From Eubacteriales bacterium (lineage in GTDB: Bacteria; Bacillota; Clostridia; Oscillospirales; Acutalibacteraceae), in the NCBI GenBank assembly GCA_030533225.1, contig JAUNJO010000011.1, positions 1 to 38,724 on the forward strand: a stretch of DNA of 38,724 bases, read 5' to 3'. The position numbers and the translations under genes were made by a program. The notes under the pieces are model-generated. The model searched no databases and had not been told where the DNA came from. It saw only the letters and a program-made list of their open reading frames with translations. Shown in pieces: positions 1 through 7,255 of the stretch; position 1 is the first letter of the stretch, and each line of letters starts with the position of its first letter.

Positions 1-1867
1 TCGCCGACGCTGCCGGGGTTTTGCGCCAGAGGACAGCCGTAGAGGTTCACCGCGGTGTTATTGACGAGGGCAATACCTTCACTGACCGTCTTCCCGCCGA
101 GGCAAATGTTATAGGTCGCACCGTCCGTTAGCCGAATAATCTCTGAATCTGCCGTCAGATAGTAGCTGCTGCCGTTGCGATAGCCCTCCGCAAACACAAT
201 GCCGTCGTGGCAATGCGCGTCCTTCGGGGCGATCATGTGGGAATACTTCCTGCCCTCGTATTCGATGCCCGCGTCGTAGGCTTCGTAGTCTGTCGCAATG
301 TCGCTCGGCGCCGGCTCGTGGCTGAAGTAGCCGCCGGTGGCTTTGCAGCCCTCAAAGAACGGTGTGCCCTCCTTGGTGACGAAGTACCCGCCGGAGATGG
401 TGACTGTGCCGGACTTGGCGACGATAACAGGTTTATCACGCCAGGCGATCACCGTGCCGCCGGTGATATTAGTGTTACTGTTAGCAATTATTATGGGAGA
501 ATTTATGCCGGTTCCATTGTATCTGACTGTGCCACCGGAGAGGTTGAACGAGCCGCCGAGGGCACTCACAGCCGCGACCTCGCCGCCTTTCATATCAAAG
601 GTGCCGGAGTTAATCTGCACACCCGGTATGTAGTCGCTCGTGACGATTTTGCCGCTTTCAAGGGTCAGCTTGCCGCCGCTCACCTGAACCGCCGCCGTGA
701 TAGTGCCTTCCTGCTTCTCCGAGCAGTCGCAGATGGTTACAGGGGCAGAGTTGCTGACTTTGATTCCATAGTTCCCGCCGGTGAGCGTCTTGCCGTTCAG
801 GCAGATGGTGACATTGTTGCCGATGTTGAGTTCGCCGGTCAGGTCAATATCCTTGTCGAGGAAGTATGTGCCCTCCGCGAGGTCGCCGCTTGTCTGCGTC
901 AGCGGGGTGAACTTCGTGCCGTCGGGGTGCTCGTGAACCTTCATGACCCGCCATTTGTAGATGCCTATCGGCGTGGTCAGCTGCATCGCCTCGCAGCCCG
1001 GCGCAACATCGCTGTCCGCGGGCTTGTAGTAGAAGTATCCGCCGGTGGCGTTGCAGCCGTTGAATACCGGGGTGCCGTCGTCGCGGTTGAAGAAATACCC
1101 GCCCGTAATCTCGGCGCTGCCGTTCGATGTGACGCTCACAGCGTTGGATATGCCGATAATCTCGCCGTCGGAGATGACTGCCTTGCCATTCTGTCCAACC
1201 GTCACCGGAGTGTTGACGGCGCCAAGCCTGCCGCCGGTCATGTTGAACTTGCTCCAAAGCGCCTCGCCGTTGGAAAGCTCGATGCCGCCCTCGATGCCGC
1301 CGCTTTGCAGATTGAATGTGCAGCTTCTCTTACCCTCTGTTTTAGGCGCAACCTTTACATTGGCGACAAGCACGCCTTTTTCATTCTCCGAGCAGTCGCA
1401 GACGGTCAGCCTGCCTTCTGTTACATTTACCGTGCCGGCTTCGCTGCCGCTGCTTTTCAGCTTATGCCCATTCAGGCAGATGGTGTTCCAGCCGGGGCTT
1501 GTAATCGAACCGTCAAACTCCCTGTCCGCCGGGAGGTAGAACTCGCCAAACAGTTCACCATTCACGCCGCCGGGCAGGGGCGCGAGGCTCTTGCCGTCGT
1601 GGCAGGTGTGCGCGTCGCCCACGATGCACACATATCTTACCCCGTCGCGGAACACCTGCAAGGCACCACCGGCATCATCAAACAGCGTTTTGCCCTCGGC
1701 AACGACGGCGTTCGAGGGGAGCGAACTCACCGTAAACACGCCGCCGCTCACGGTGATATTGCCGCCATCCATGAGAGCGTCGCAGTTATAATACCCGCCG
1801 TTGATGTTGAGGTTAATTCCTACATCAGAATTAACCAGCGTAACCGCCGACACGCGCCCGTCTGTTT
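1..1867 (-). pseudogene. 3' part of the secreted repeat adhesin, out of frame with its 5' part and cut by the window edge
   Basis: This stretch is open on the minus strand without any stop from about 1867 to position 1, but in a different frame from the upstream part of the same protein. The translation continues the same repeat style: blocks with CLNGKTL or CLNGHKL, followed by a CDCSE motif (near 1390 and 725), and several blocks of the type ITGGYF or ISGGYF. It reads as glycine-, asparagine- and valine-rich beta-strand repeats like those of large clostridial surface proteins. It has no start or ribosome site of its own, so I treat it as the disconnected continuation of the gene beginning at 4366. 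The C-terminus and any cell-wall anchor lie outside the window. If the missing base is a sequencing or assembly error, this is simply the rest of an intact gene. Confidence 0.8.
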
Positions 1868-4366
1868 CTCCGAGCAGTCGCAGATGGTCAGCTTGCCGCC
1901 TTTTGCAACATCGATGCCCATACCATTACCCGACCCGCAGTCGAGCGTCTTGCCGTTTAAGCACAGGGTGACATCGCCGTCTTTAATGTTGAGGCTGTCG
2001 GTCAGGGTGACCTTGTCGTCGAGGAAGTATGTGCCGCCCGCGAGGTCGCCCTCGGTCTGCGTCAGCGGCATGAACGGCGTTTCGCCGTGCATATGGGCGG
2101 GCAGGGACAGCTCCTTGACCGCGCCGGTGTATCGGGCTACCTCGTCCGGTGTGTCCGAAGTCGCGATCCATGCGGACTTGTAGTCACTTTCGATACAATT
2201 CACAATCTTGTATGTCTCAGGCAGGTAGTCTGTCGGCAGGGAAATCAGCTCTTCCGTGGAAGCATCATCGTGCTGCACCAAAATCGCCGTTTTCAAGCCA
2301 TACGCCCTGATTTGGACGGCGGAGTCCGTCACCTTGAATAGGTTGGCTACAACGATGCCCGTACCATAAAAATCATAGAGCTCCTCCTCAAGCGTAGCCC
2401 TGCCGGTAACAGAGCCGCCATTCACGATCAGACCTGTGTCTTCTACAACGATGCCATAGAACATGCCCTCGCCGGTAAGGTCGCCGCCGTTTATGGTCGC
2501 TCCGCCATGCGCGTAAATTCCGGCGGCCGTTCCCTCGCCGGCGACGGAGCCGCTCTCTACGCTCAGATCGCCGTATACCTCGATACCGAAGGCGTAGTAA
2601 TCTAAGGCGGTGGTTTTGCCGGTGACGCTGCCGCCATAGACGGTCAGATTGCCTTTTGTCACGATACCGCAGACGGAGCGGTTGTTGCTGGTGGCTTTGC
2701 CGGTGAGCGTGCCGCTCTCTACGGTCAGATTGCCTGCTACCGCAACGCCGTTGCCATAAGGAACCGTCGCCGTCAGGCTGCCGCTGCCGGTCACGGTCAG
2801 GTTTCCTTCTGTGTAGAGCCCATCGCCGGTATCATTGACCGTGATAGTGCTGTCGCCTATCAGTTTAAGGGTCAGGTTATCAAGCTTGGAATAGATTCCG
2901 CAAAGGTATGTGTCATCAGTCTCGGTGATAGTCGCTCCGCTCAGCGTCAGGGTGTTGCTCGTCGCGTCGAAGCTGACGGTAGGCTCGCCGTCGCCGTTAG
3001 TTTTGTTCAGTACATTGTCGGCGTTGGCGCTCGTCACCTGCACGCCGTCCACCCAGAGGTCGTAGGGGGTGGTGGCGACCTTCACGGTAAACTCATATGT
3101 CAGCGGCTGCGCCGTGGCGTAGTCGGTCTTGTTCGCGCCGTTCCACTGCTCGCCGTAGACGGAGAGGGTATAGCTGCCCGCTTCCAGACCTGTGGGGAGG
3201 TCTATGCTTGTATAGAACTGCGAACCGTCTTCCGGAGGAGATCCTCCAATACTGCCGTAATAGACAACCTCGCCGCTGTCGTTGTTTGACAGCATGGCGG
3301 TTATGTTGGTATAGCCCGCAATCCTGCTAAAAGTACTACATATATCAAATTCAAAATCGTTAGGCCCGTAGCCGACGGTCAGCTCCTCAACCTTATTCCA
3401 GCTGCTATCCTGGAGCTCGACACTGCCCTCGATTATGGCGTTCGTGTCCTTTAGCGTCAGCTTCCACTCGTTGCCGGTGTAGGACTGCACCTGCTTAAAG
3501 CCGTCCGGCTTTGCGCTCCCGGCGGCGGAGGTGAAGAGGACCTTGGACAGGTCGAGGTTGAACGCGGGGCGCGCTGCATTCTTTTCTTTAGTGATATTGC
3601 CGTAGCTCACACTCCCCTCGTCAGTGACCGCGCCCGTCATGTCGAAACGACCGCCGTCGTATGCCGACCGGAGCCACCACCTGCCGGCTGAGGAACTGTT
3701 GGCGGGCGTTGCCCCCAGCCCCGGTGCTTCGTGGTAGTTCCCAACATACTGTGCCAGTTCCTCTGCGGAGAGAAAAAACACCTTGTCGCCCGTCAGCTCG
3801 CCGGTACCCCAGTCCATGCTATAATTAGTGGATGGGCCATCCTCTTTTGTGGTTGCCAGCAGCGCCGCCTGCTCACCGCTGTTAAAGCCGCTCTCAGCAA
3901 AGGTCTTCGCCCAAATCTGAGCGTCGCTCCCTTGCCACGCGTTGGCCGGGGCTTCGGTGACGCCGCTCTGATGGCTCGCTCCTTTCCGATACACCGTGTA
4001 GCCGCCTTCTATACTGTCAATGTGATGAGTCTGCTGAAAATACACTTCGCTTGCCAGCAGGTGCTCCGACAGCAGGAACATTCCGGCTGCGCCTGTGTTG
4101 GCTTTGTCCGCGTCCAGAACACGCCACTTGATGGGAGTGCCGCTATTCTGACCGAAATAGATATAGCTGTTTGGGGTATAGTATGTTCCCTCTGTATTTC
4201 CCTCTGCTGTCGGGTCTTTTATGCCGCTTGTACCCGCCATGACGGTCTTGACACTGCCGGTGGGCGTGGCTGAGCCGCCGCCCGTGGCAAACGCCGCCGT
4301 GGGCAACATTCCCACGCACATTGCAAAGCAGAGAATGAGGCTTAAAAGCTTCTTAGCCCTTTTCAT
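1820..4366 (-). CDS. Secreted repeat-rich surface protein, N-terminal part (frameshifted near 1866)
   Basis: The start is the ATG at 4366, with AAGGAGG 11 nt upstream; an in-frame TTG at 4387 lies upstream of the ribosome site and is not used. The protein begins with a signal peptide (KKLLSLILCFAMCVG, cleavage after TAAFA). Residues of about 50-290 resemble the DUF6273 domain (IYFGQ, IKWRVLD, WWLRS, ARPAFNL), seen in secreted Firmicutes proteins. A region starting PYDLWVDGVQV follows, then beta-strand repeats (LTVESGTLTG, LTVYGGSVTG, LSVESGSVAG) and a CLNGKTL/CDCSE block. The frame closes at 1820 shortly after CDCSEK; the alternative frame is open from there to the window edge, so the real protein exceeds 1450 residues. 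The role is probably adhesion or surface display, which is inference. The GC content is visibly higher than in the conjugation genes, suggesting cargo of separate origin. Confidence 0.8.
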   Translation of the reverse strand: MKRAKKLLSLILCFAMCVGMLPTAAFATGGGSATPTGSVKTVMAGTSGIKDPTAEGNTEGTYYTPNSYIYFGQNSGTPIKWRVLDADKANTGAAGMFLLSEHLLASEVYFQQTHHIDSIEGGYTVYRKGASHQSGVTEAPANAWQGSDAQIWAKTFAESGFNSGEQAALLATTKEDGPSTNYSMDWGTGELTGDKVFFLSAEELAQYVGNYHEAPGLGATPANSSSAGRWWLRSAYDGGRFDMTGAVTDEGSVSYGNITKEKNAARPAFNLDLSKVLFTSAAGSAKPDGFKQVQSYTGNEWKLTLKDTNAIIEGSVELQDSSWNKVEELTVGYGPNDFEFDICSTFSRIAGYTNITAMLSNNDSGEVVYYGSIGGSPPEDGSQFYTSIDLPTGLEAGSYTLSVYGEQWNGANKTDYATAQPLTYEFTVKVATTPYDLWVDGVQVTSANADNVLNKTNGDGEPTVSFDATSNTLTLSGATITETDDTYLCGIYSKLDNLTLKLIGDSTITVNDTGDGLYTEGNLTVTGSGSLTATVPYGNGVAVAGNLTVESGTLTGKATSNNRSVCGIVTKGNLTVYGGSVTGKTTALDYYAFGIEVYGDLSVESGSVAGEGTAAGIYAHGGATINGGDLTGEGMFYGIVVEDTGLIVNGGSVTGRATLEEELYDFYGTGIVVANLFKVTDSAVQIRAYGLKTAILVQHDDASTEELISLPTDYLPETYKIVNCIESDYKSAWIATSDTPDEVARYTGAVKELSLPAHMHGETPFMPLTQTEGDLAGGTYFLDDKVTLTDSLNIKDGDVTLCLNGKTLDCGSGNGMGIDVAKGGKLTICDCSEKQTGACRRLRWLILM

Positions 4367-4430
4367 AAAAAAATAGACCTCCTTCAAATTATCGCTAACT
4401 CGAAGAAGGTCATGATTATTCCGATGTTTT

Positions 4431-4483
4431 CCTCCGAGTATTAGCCATCGAATGCCCTCGGAGGTGTTGCCCTCGGAGGTGTT
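4431..4483 (-). repeat. Tandem 15-bp duplication and matching dyad in the adhesin leader
   Basis: The 15-mer GCCCTCGGAGGTGTT occurs twice head to tail at 4454-4468 and 4469-4483. Each copy contains CTCGGAGG (4457-4464 and 4472-4479), the exact reverse complement of CCTCCGAG at 4431-4438. In the transcript either copy can form an 8-bp stem with the single downstream partner, with an 18-nt loop for the nearer copy. The downstream arm contains GGAGG but has no start codon close behind it. The region also encodes the tail of the broken upstream gene. Confidence 0.7.
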
Positions 4484-4887
4484 TGACTACTTAACATAAT
4501 TATTAAAAATAATACCACATTTTCCGCGAAAATGCAATGTCTTTTTCTTGAATTTTCCGATTTTCTCATTTCACAATCGCAGCGAAAGAGCCATACGGCC
4601 CGACGCTTTCCGATACCCTCTATATCCTCGTACCGCACCAGTCTAACAGCAGTAAGACGTCCCCAGCGCACCCCCCGGTTATGTCCAAGCGTTCTTCTCT
4701 CTTTATTGAGGCAACCGCAGCTTCTCGTGTGCCCATTGCGCAGGTACGCTGCAGGAACTTCCTTCTCACCACCACACTGACATTCACATCGCCACACATT
4801 CCCTTTCCCGGGGAGGGTGCGAACGATTTCTTTTGCTGTAAGACGCCCGACCATCATACCCGTCAAGTCTATCTTCATACGTTTCAT
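4441..4887 (-). CDS. Zinc-binding AP2/HNH-associated-type protein, second domain disrupted
   Basis: The start is the ATG at 4887, which overlaps the stop of the signal peptidase gene as ATGA, so translation is probably coupled. Residues 7-60 form a module with GRLTA, then C34-x-C36-x-C38 (WRCECQCGGEKEV) and SCGC (C57, C59), a pattern known from phage and mobile-element proteins associated with AP2 or HNH domains. A second copy starts near residue 74 (WGRLTA ... WLFRCDC, C103 and C105) but does not continue to a second SCGC. Right after CDC the reading is unlike the family; one extra base near 4569 would restore CDCGNEKI, but that frame also ends soon. The last 30 residues run through a promoter and a tandem repeat and are probably not native. 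Likely a decayed gene; DNA binding is inferred. Confidence 0.6.
   Translation of the reverse strand: MKRMKIDLTGMMVGRLTAKEIVRTLPGKGNVWRCECQCGGEKEVPAAYLRNGHTRSCGCLNKERRTLGHNRGVRWGRLTAVRLVRYEDIEGIGKRRAVWLFRCDCEMRKSENSRKRHCIFAENVVLFLIIMLSSQTPPRATPPRAFDG
4509..4537 (-). promoter_or_regulatory. Candidate promoter of the adhesin gene
   Basis: On the minus strand TTGCAT (4532-4537) is followed after 17 nt by TATTAT (4509-4514), and the -10 box is preceded by TG, an extended -10 arrangement. Transcription would start near 4502 and give a leader of about 135 nt. The -35 box is poor (only TTG matches), so the call rests on the -10, the spacing and the fact that the next gene starts at 4366. The promoter lies within the degraded 3' end of the preceding gene. 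Confidence 0.45.
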
Positions 4888-5288
4888 GTCACCGGCAAAA
4901 GCAGCTTTGCCATGATATCCTCCAGTTTGACATAGGGGTCTTCCCAATAGCGAGAATCATAGGAATCCAATGCATTGTCGCCCAGGACGTAAAAACAGTT
5001 TTCGGGAACTGTTTCGGTTTGACCGTTGTGGACAATCTGTTCGTCTTCGGTCGCTGCAATGCGCTTGATCATATATGTGCCATCGTGTCTGAAGATAATG
5101 ATATCTTGGGTCTTAAGCTCGCCGTGAATTCTCAATCCCAGTATGAGAGAACCGGTGTCCAAGGTGGGCTCCATCGATGCACTGGGCACATACCCGAGCA
5201 TAAAGATACTGTGAAATAAAATAATCACTGCCAGTGTGACAGTGATTGGAATAATAAACGGTTGTATCTTACCTAATAATTTCTTCAT
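4884..5288 (-). CDS. lepB: Signal peptidase I (S26 family)
   Basis: A 134-residue type I signal peptidase that would remove signal peptides from secreted proteins at the outer face of the membrane. One N-terminal membrane segment covers residues 10-32. The catalytic serine is S38 in SASMEPT and the general-base lysine is K75 in YMIKRIAA; the later conserved box reads YVLGDNALDSYDSR. The length suits a compact Gram-positive enzyme. The ATG at 5288 is chosen because GGAGGT ends 4 nt upstream; an in-frame TTG at 5300 lies upstream of that site. It lies after the sigma gene, with a strong hairpin between them, and its stop overlaps the next start. Being carried by the element, it may process the element's own surface proteins (12472, 13470, 7252), which is inference. 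Confidence 0.9.
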   Translation of the reverse strand: MKKLLGKIQPFIIPITVTLAVIILFHSIFMLGYVPSASMEPTLDTGSLILGLRIHGELKTQDIIIFRHDGTYMIKRIAATEDEQIVHNGQTETVPENCFYVLGDNALDSYDSRYWEDPYVKLEDIMAKLLLPVT

Positions 5289-5303
5289 AATGACCTCCAA
5301 ATG

Positions 5304-5341
5304 AAAAGATGCCTGAAGCTTTTACACTCCAAGCATCTTTT
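5304..5341 (-). terminator. Hairpin between the sigma gene and lepB
   Basis: AAAAGATGC (5304-5312) pairs with GCATCTTTT (5333-5341). Inside this the stem continues for six more pairs, two of them wobbles, around an 8-nt loop. On the minus strand the stem ends in CTTTTCATTT. The lepB ribosome site (5293-5298) follows within a few bases, so the hairpin can act as a terminator, a partial attenuator or an RNA-processing boundary. Confidence 0.65.
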
Positions 5342-5349
5342 TCTCGTAT

Positions 5350-5883
5350 TCAGTTGTTTACCAGTGCTGCAATATCAGGTCTGTTCCTCAGGTACTTACG
5401 TGCTTTTGACATCCACGCACACACAAGCTTATCACTTGCGTTGTAGCGCTGACCAATCTCTCTGCAGGTGAAGCCCTGGGACATCAGTCTGAGAGCACGG
5501 ATACCTTTGGCTGTGGATGGCGGAGTTGCGGCTTCCGCTTTGTCCAGCATCTCTTCTATGTCATACCCGATTCCTGATAACTCATCGATTTCCTTTGGCA
5601 TCTCGGGAAGCGTTTCGTAACTGGTCTCGTATCCCATGCGACGCGTGGAGTAGATCAGGGCGTCACAGATCTGATTCCATATCAGTCTGTAGGCGTATGT
5701 AGAAAAGGTGCCTCCTTTATCGGTTGCTGCAGCTTTGCAAAGGCCGATGCATCCAATCTGGAACAGGTCATCCCTGGTATAGATGCCGAGCTCATACGGT
5801 CCGTGCACCTTGTCATTAATGACCTTATTCACAAGACCCAGATTCTCCTCAACCTTTCTTTGCTGCTCTACATTCAGTTTCAT
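5350..5883 (-). CDS. RNA polymerase sigma-70 family factor of the element
   Basis: A 177-residue sigma-like protein. Residues 12-82 match sigma region 2 (DDLFQIGCIGLCKAA, then FSTYAYRLIWNQI), which binds core polymerase and melts the -10. Residues 127-167 form a region-4-type helix-turn-helix (ALRLMSQGFTCREIGQRYNA). A short acidic linker joins them, as in small ECF-like factors, although the region 2 wording (IGLCKAA, FSTYA) is closer to sporulation or mobile-element sigma factors. Its ATG overlaps the stop of the DUF3268 gene as ATGA, so the two are probably translated together. It may direct polymerase to promoters of this element; no target promoter can be assigned from the sequence. Confidence 0.85.
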   Translation of the reverse strand: MKLNVEQQRKVEENLGLVNKVINDKVHGPYELGIYTRDDLFQIGCIGLCKAAATDKGGTFSTYAYRLIWNQICDALIYSTRRMGYETSYETLPEMPKEIDELSGIGYDIEEMLDKAEAATPPSTAKGIRALRLMSQGFTCREIGQRYNASDKLVCAWMSKARKYLRNRPDIAALVNN

Positions 5884-6353
5884 GAGGCAAGTGCACCTTC
5901 TCTCACAACTTGAAAGCGGTGGCAGTCGCGTTTCTTATTGCGAGCGAGAATCTTGCGACTTTCCTCAATAACCTGCTTGCAGTAATACTCGCCGAGGTGT
6001 CCGATATGTGCCTCGGAAAGAGGAGCACAAATCAAATCAGCAAGCCACTGATATGCATCCTGCTTTGACATAAAGCCGGATTCATGCAACTGGTCGAAAT
6101 AATGGTGAGCTGTACGCCTAAGCGCACGGAGCTCCTGGTTTGCCAGACTACCGACCGGGATATTGGTGCCGGCGTGAACTCTGACATATGAATCGCATTC
6201 GGGATAATTGCTGCATACGTACAGCATCATACCTTTTTTGTTCTCGTGATAGATCCCATCTGCGCCGCGATATACAACAGTGCCGCCGCAATAAGGACAG
6301 CGCATGCTGCTCGCATTAAATCCCTTTCTTTTTTTCTTAGTATGTTTACTCAT
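5880..6353 (-). CDS. DUF3268-type zinc-finger protein
   Basis: A 157-residue protein with a basic N-terminus (KKKRKG) and a four-cysteine zinc ribbon: C19-x2-C22 (MRCPYCGG) and C47-x5-C53 (YVCSNYPECDSYV). The ribbon resembles the C4 fingers at the end of topoisomerase I and the family known as DUF3268. The remaining helices (about 70-150) carry no motif I know. The ATG at 6353 is chosen because GGAGG stands 6 nt upstream; the frame is also open further upstream but runs into the leader hairpin. It is the first gene after a consensus promoter and a long structured leader, and it is coupled by ATGA to the sigma factor gene. Nucleic-acid binding is likely, the exact role unknown. Confidence 0.8.
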   Translation of the reverse strand: MSKHTKKKRKGFNASSMRCPYCGGTVVYRGADGIYHENKKGMMLYVCSNYPECDSYVRVHAGTNIPVGSLANQELRALRRTAHHYFDQLHESGFMSKQDAYQWLADLICAPLSEAHIGHLGEYYCKQVIEESRKILARNKKRDCHRFQVVREGALAS

Positions 6354-6607
6354 GTTAACCTCCGATAGAAATGAAAAAAGCCGGAAGGTCTGCAAAATAA
6401 ACATACAGAGCCAAAGCACTGGAATTTGGTCGTCTCATCCAGTAGTTGACTCTGTAAGTATTAGCAGCCTTCCGGCTAAATATTCAATTGACCTGCGTTA
6501 TTGTGGATTCGCTCATTGCACGGATCCGTAACGGTTCCTTATCCTCCTTTGGATAAGTCTGACGCATCTCTTGGCGTACCGAAAGCCTGAACGCAAGGCC
6601 CTGCCAC
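6354..6607 (-). ncRNA. Structured leader RNA upstream of the DUF3268 gene (candidate DUF3268 RNA motif)
   Basis: About 250 nt separate the predicted transcription start (near 6607) from the first gene. In transcript order there is a CTTGCGT/ACGCCAAG hairpin with one bulge, a hairpin whose 7-bp stem CTTATCC/GGATAAG encloses AAAGGA, the palindrome ACGGATCCGT, a possible 10-codon reading frame (MSESTITQVN, ATG near 6510) with a poor ribosome site, and finally the large terminator hairpin at 6379-6477. A conserved RNA upstream of DUF3268 genes has been described from comparative genomics in Clostridia; position and neighbour suggest this is a member, but I could not compare it with the model. It probably controls read-through into the operon at 6353. 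Confidence 0.55.
6379..6477 (-). terminator. Long terminator hairpin at the end of the leader RNA
   Basis: AGCCGGAAGG (6379-6388) and CCTTCCGGCT (6468-6477) form a perfect 10-bp outer stem. Inside it ACAGAG pairs with CTCTGT and ACTGG with CCAGT, giving a nested three-tier hairpin. On the minus strand the outer stem is followed at once by TTTTTTCATT. This is a full intrinsic terminator placed between the promoter and the first gene, 26 nt before its start codon. Confidence 0.8.
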
Positions 6608-6613
6608 GACTAT

Positions 6614-6642
6614 ATTATAGCCTATGGTTTTGTAAATGTCAA
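6614..6642 (-). promoter_or_regulatory. Consensus sigma-A promoter of the DUF3268-sigma-lepB operon
   Basis: On the minus strand TTGACA (6637-6642) and TATAAT (6614-6619) both match the consensus exactly and are separated by 17 nt. Start of transcription is expected near 6607. Such a promoter should be strong, which makes the terminator in the following leader the obvious control point. Confidence 0.85.
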
Positions 6643-6727
6643 GCCCTAAAGTAATATTTACAGTTTATTCACACAAACAATATTCCCGTAGGGTTTGCTT
6701 TTTACGTTCAGGCCACGGTTTTATGCC

Positions 6728-7252
6728 TTATTCGTCATCGTCCTCGTCATACGCAGCATCATTCTCACGGCGTTTCTTCATTACGTGCATCGTAACGAGT
6801 ACGCCGATTGCTACTACCATACCGCCTCCGAAGAGAAGGATATGAGAAATAGGAATGCCGGATACGCTCGCTTCTTCTGCCTTTTCGACACCAGTCTGGG
6901 TTTCAGTTTCCGGATTCTCTGTTGTGGCAGGATCTTGCGTCGGTTCCGGTACCTCTAATGCAGAATTCATACAGGTAAGGATGTAGGTTTTGCTTCCACC
7001 AATCTCGGTTCTGAGCACACCGTCCTGACCTACAACTACGGTACCGGGATAAAGCCCTGCATCCGTCTTCATCTGAAACTCAACTCCTGCCCAATCGGCA
7101 CCAAGCTGAATTTCAAGCTTGCTGGCTTCCATTAATTGAAGCTCATCACCGTTTGTGCCTTGCTGCGTCTCTGCTATAACCTGCACAGGAAAACAGAGAA
7201 CGCAAATGAGCGACAGAACGATGAGTAAGGATTTCATTGTCTTACTTTTCAC
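6728..7252 (-). CDS. Secreted membrane-anchored protein, partner of the SpaA-repeat protein
   Basis: A 174-residue protein that I do not recognise as a named family. It has a signal peptide (SLLIVLSLICVLCFP, cleavage near VIAE), a compact extracellular region up to about residue 100, a spacer rich in P, E and T (EVPEPTQDPATTENPETET), one membrane segment (HILLFGGGMVVAIGVLVTM) and a basic then strongly acidic cytoplasmic tail (EDDDE). There is no LPXTG motif. The GTG at 7252 is preceded by GGAGGG with 7 nt spacing, and the site overlaps the end of the large gene that stops at 7256, so the pair is co-translated. It may hold or present that large surface protein. Stop to next promoter is about 85 nt. 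Confidence 0.75.
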   Translation of the reverse strand: MKSKTMKSLLIVLSLICVLCFPVQVIAETQQGTNGDELQLMEASKLEIQLGADWAGVEFQMKTDAGLYPGTVVVGQDGVLRTEIGGSKTYILTCMNSALEVPEPTQDPATTENPETETQTGVEKAEEASVSGIPISHILLFGGGMVVAIGVLVTMHVMKKRRENDAAYDEDDDE

Positions 7253-7255
7253 TTT

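Noticed and set aside
207..2183. A 658-codon open frame on the plus strand over the adhesin
   Set aside because: It is the codon-aligned complement of the GC-rich repeat gene on the minus strand; the reverse reading gives the clear CLNGKTL/CDCSE repeats.
4884..5288. A sortase for the IPQTG protein
   Set aside because: The only related membrane enzyme has the SMEPT and K75 residues of a signal peptidase and no sortase TLxTC motif.
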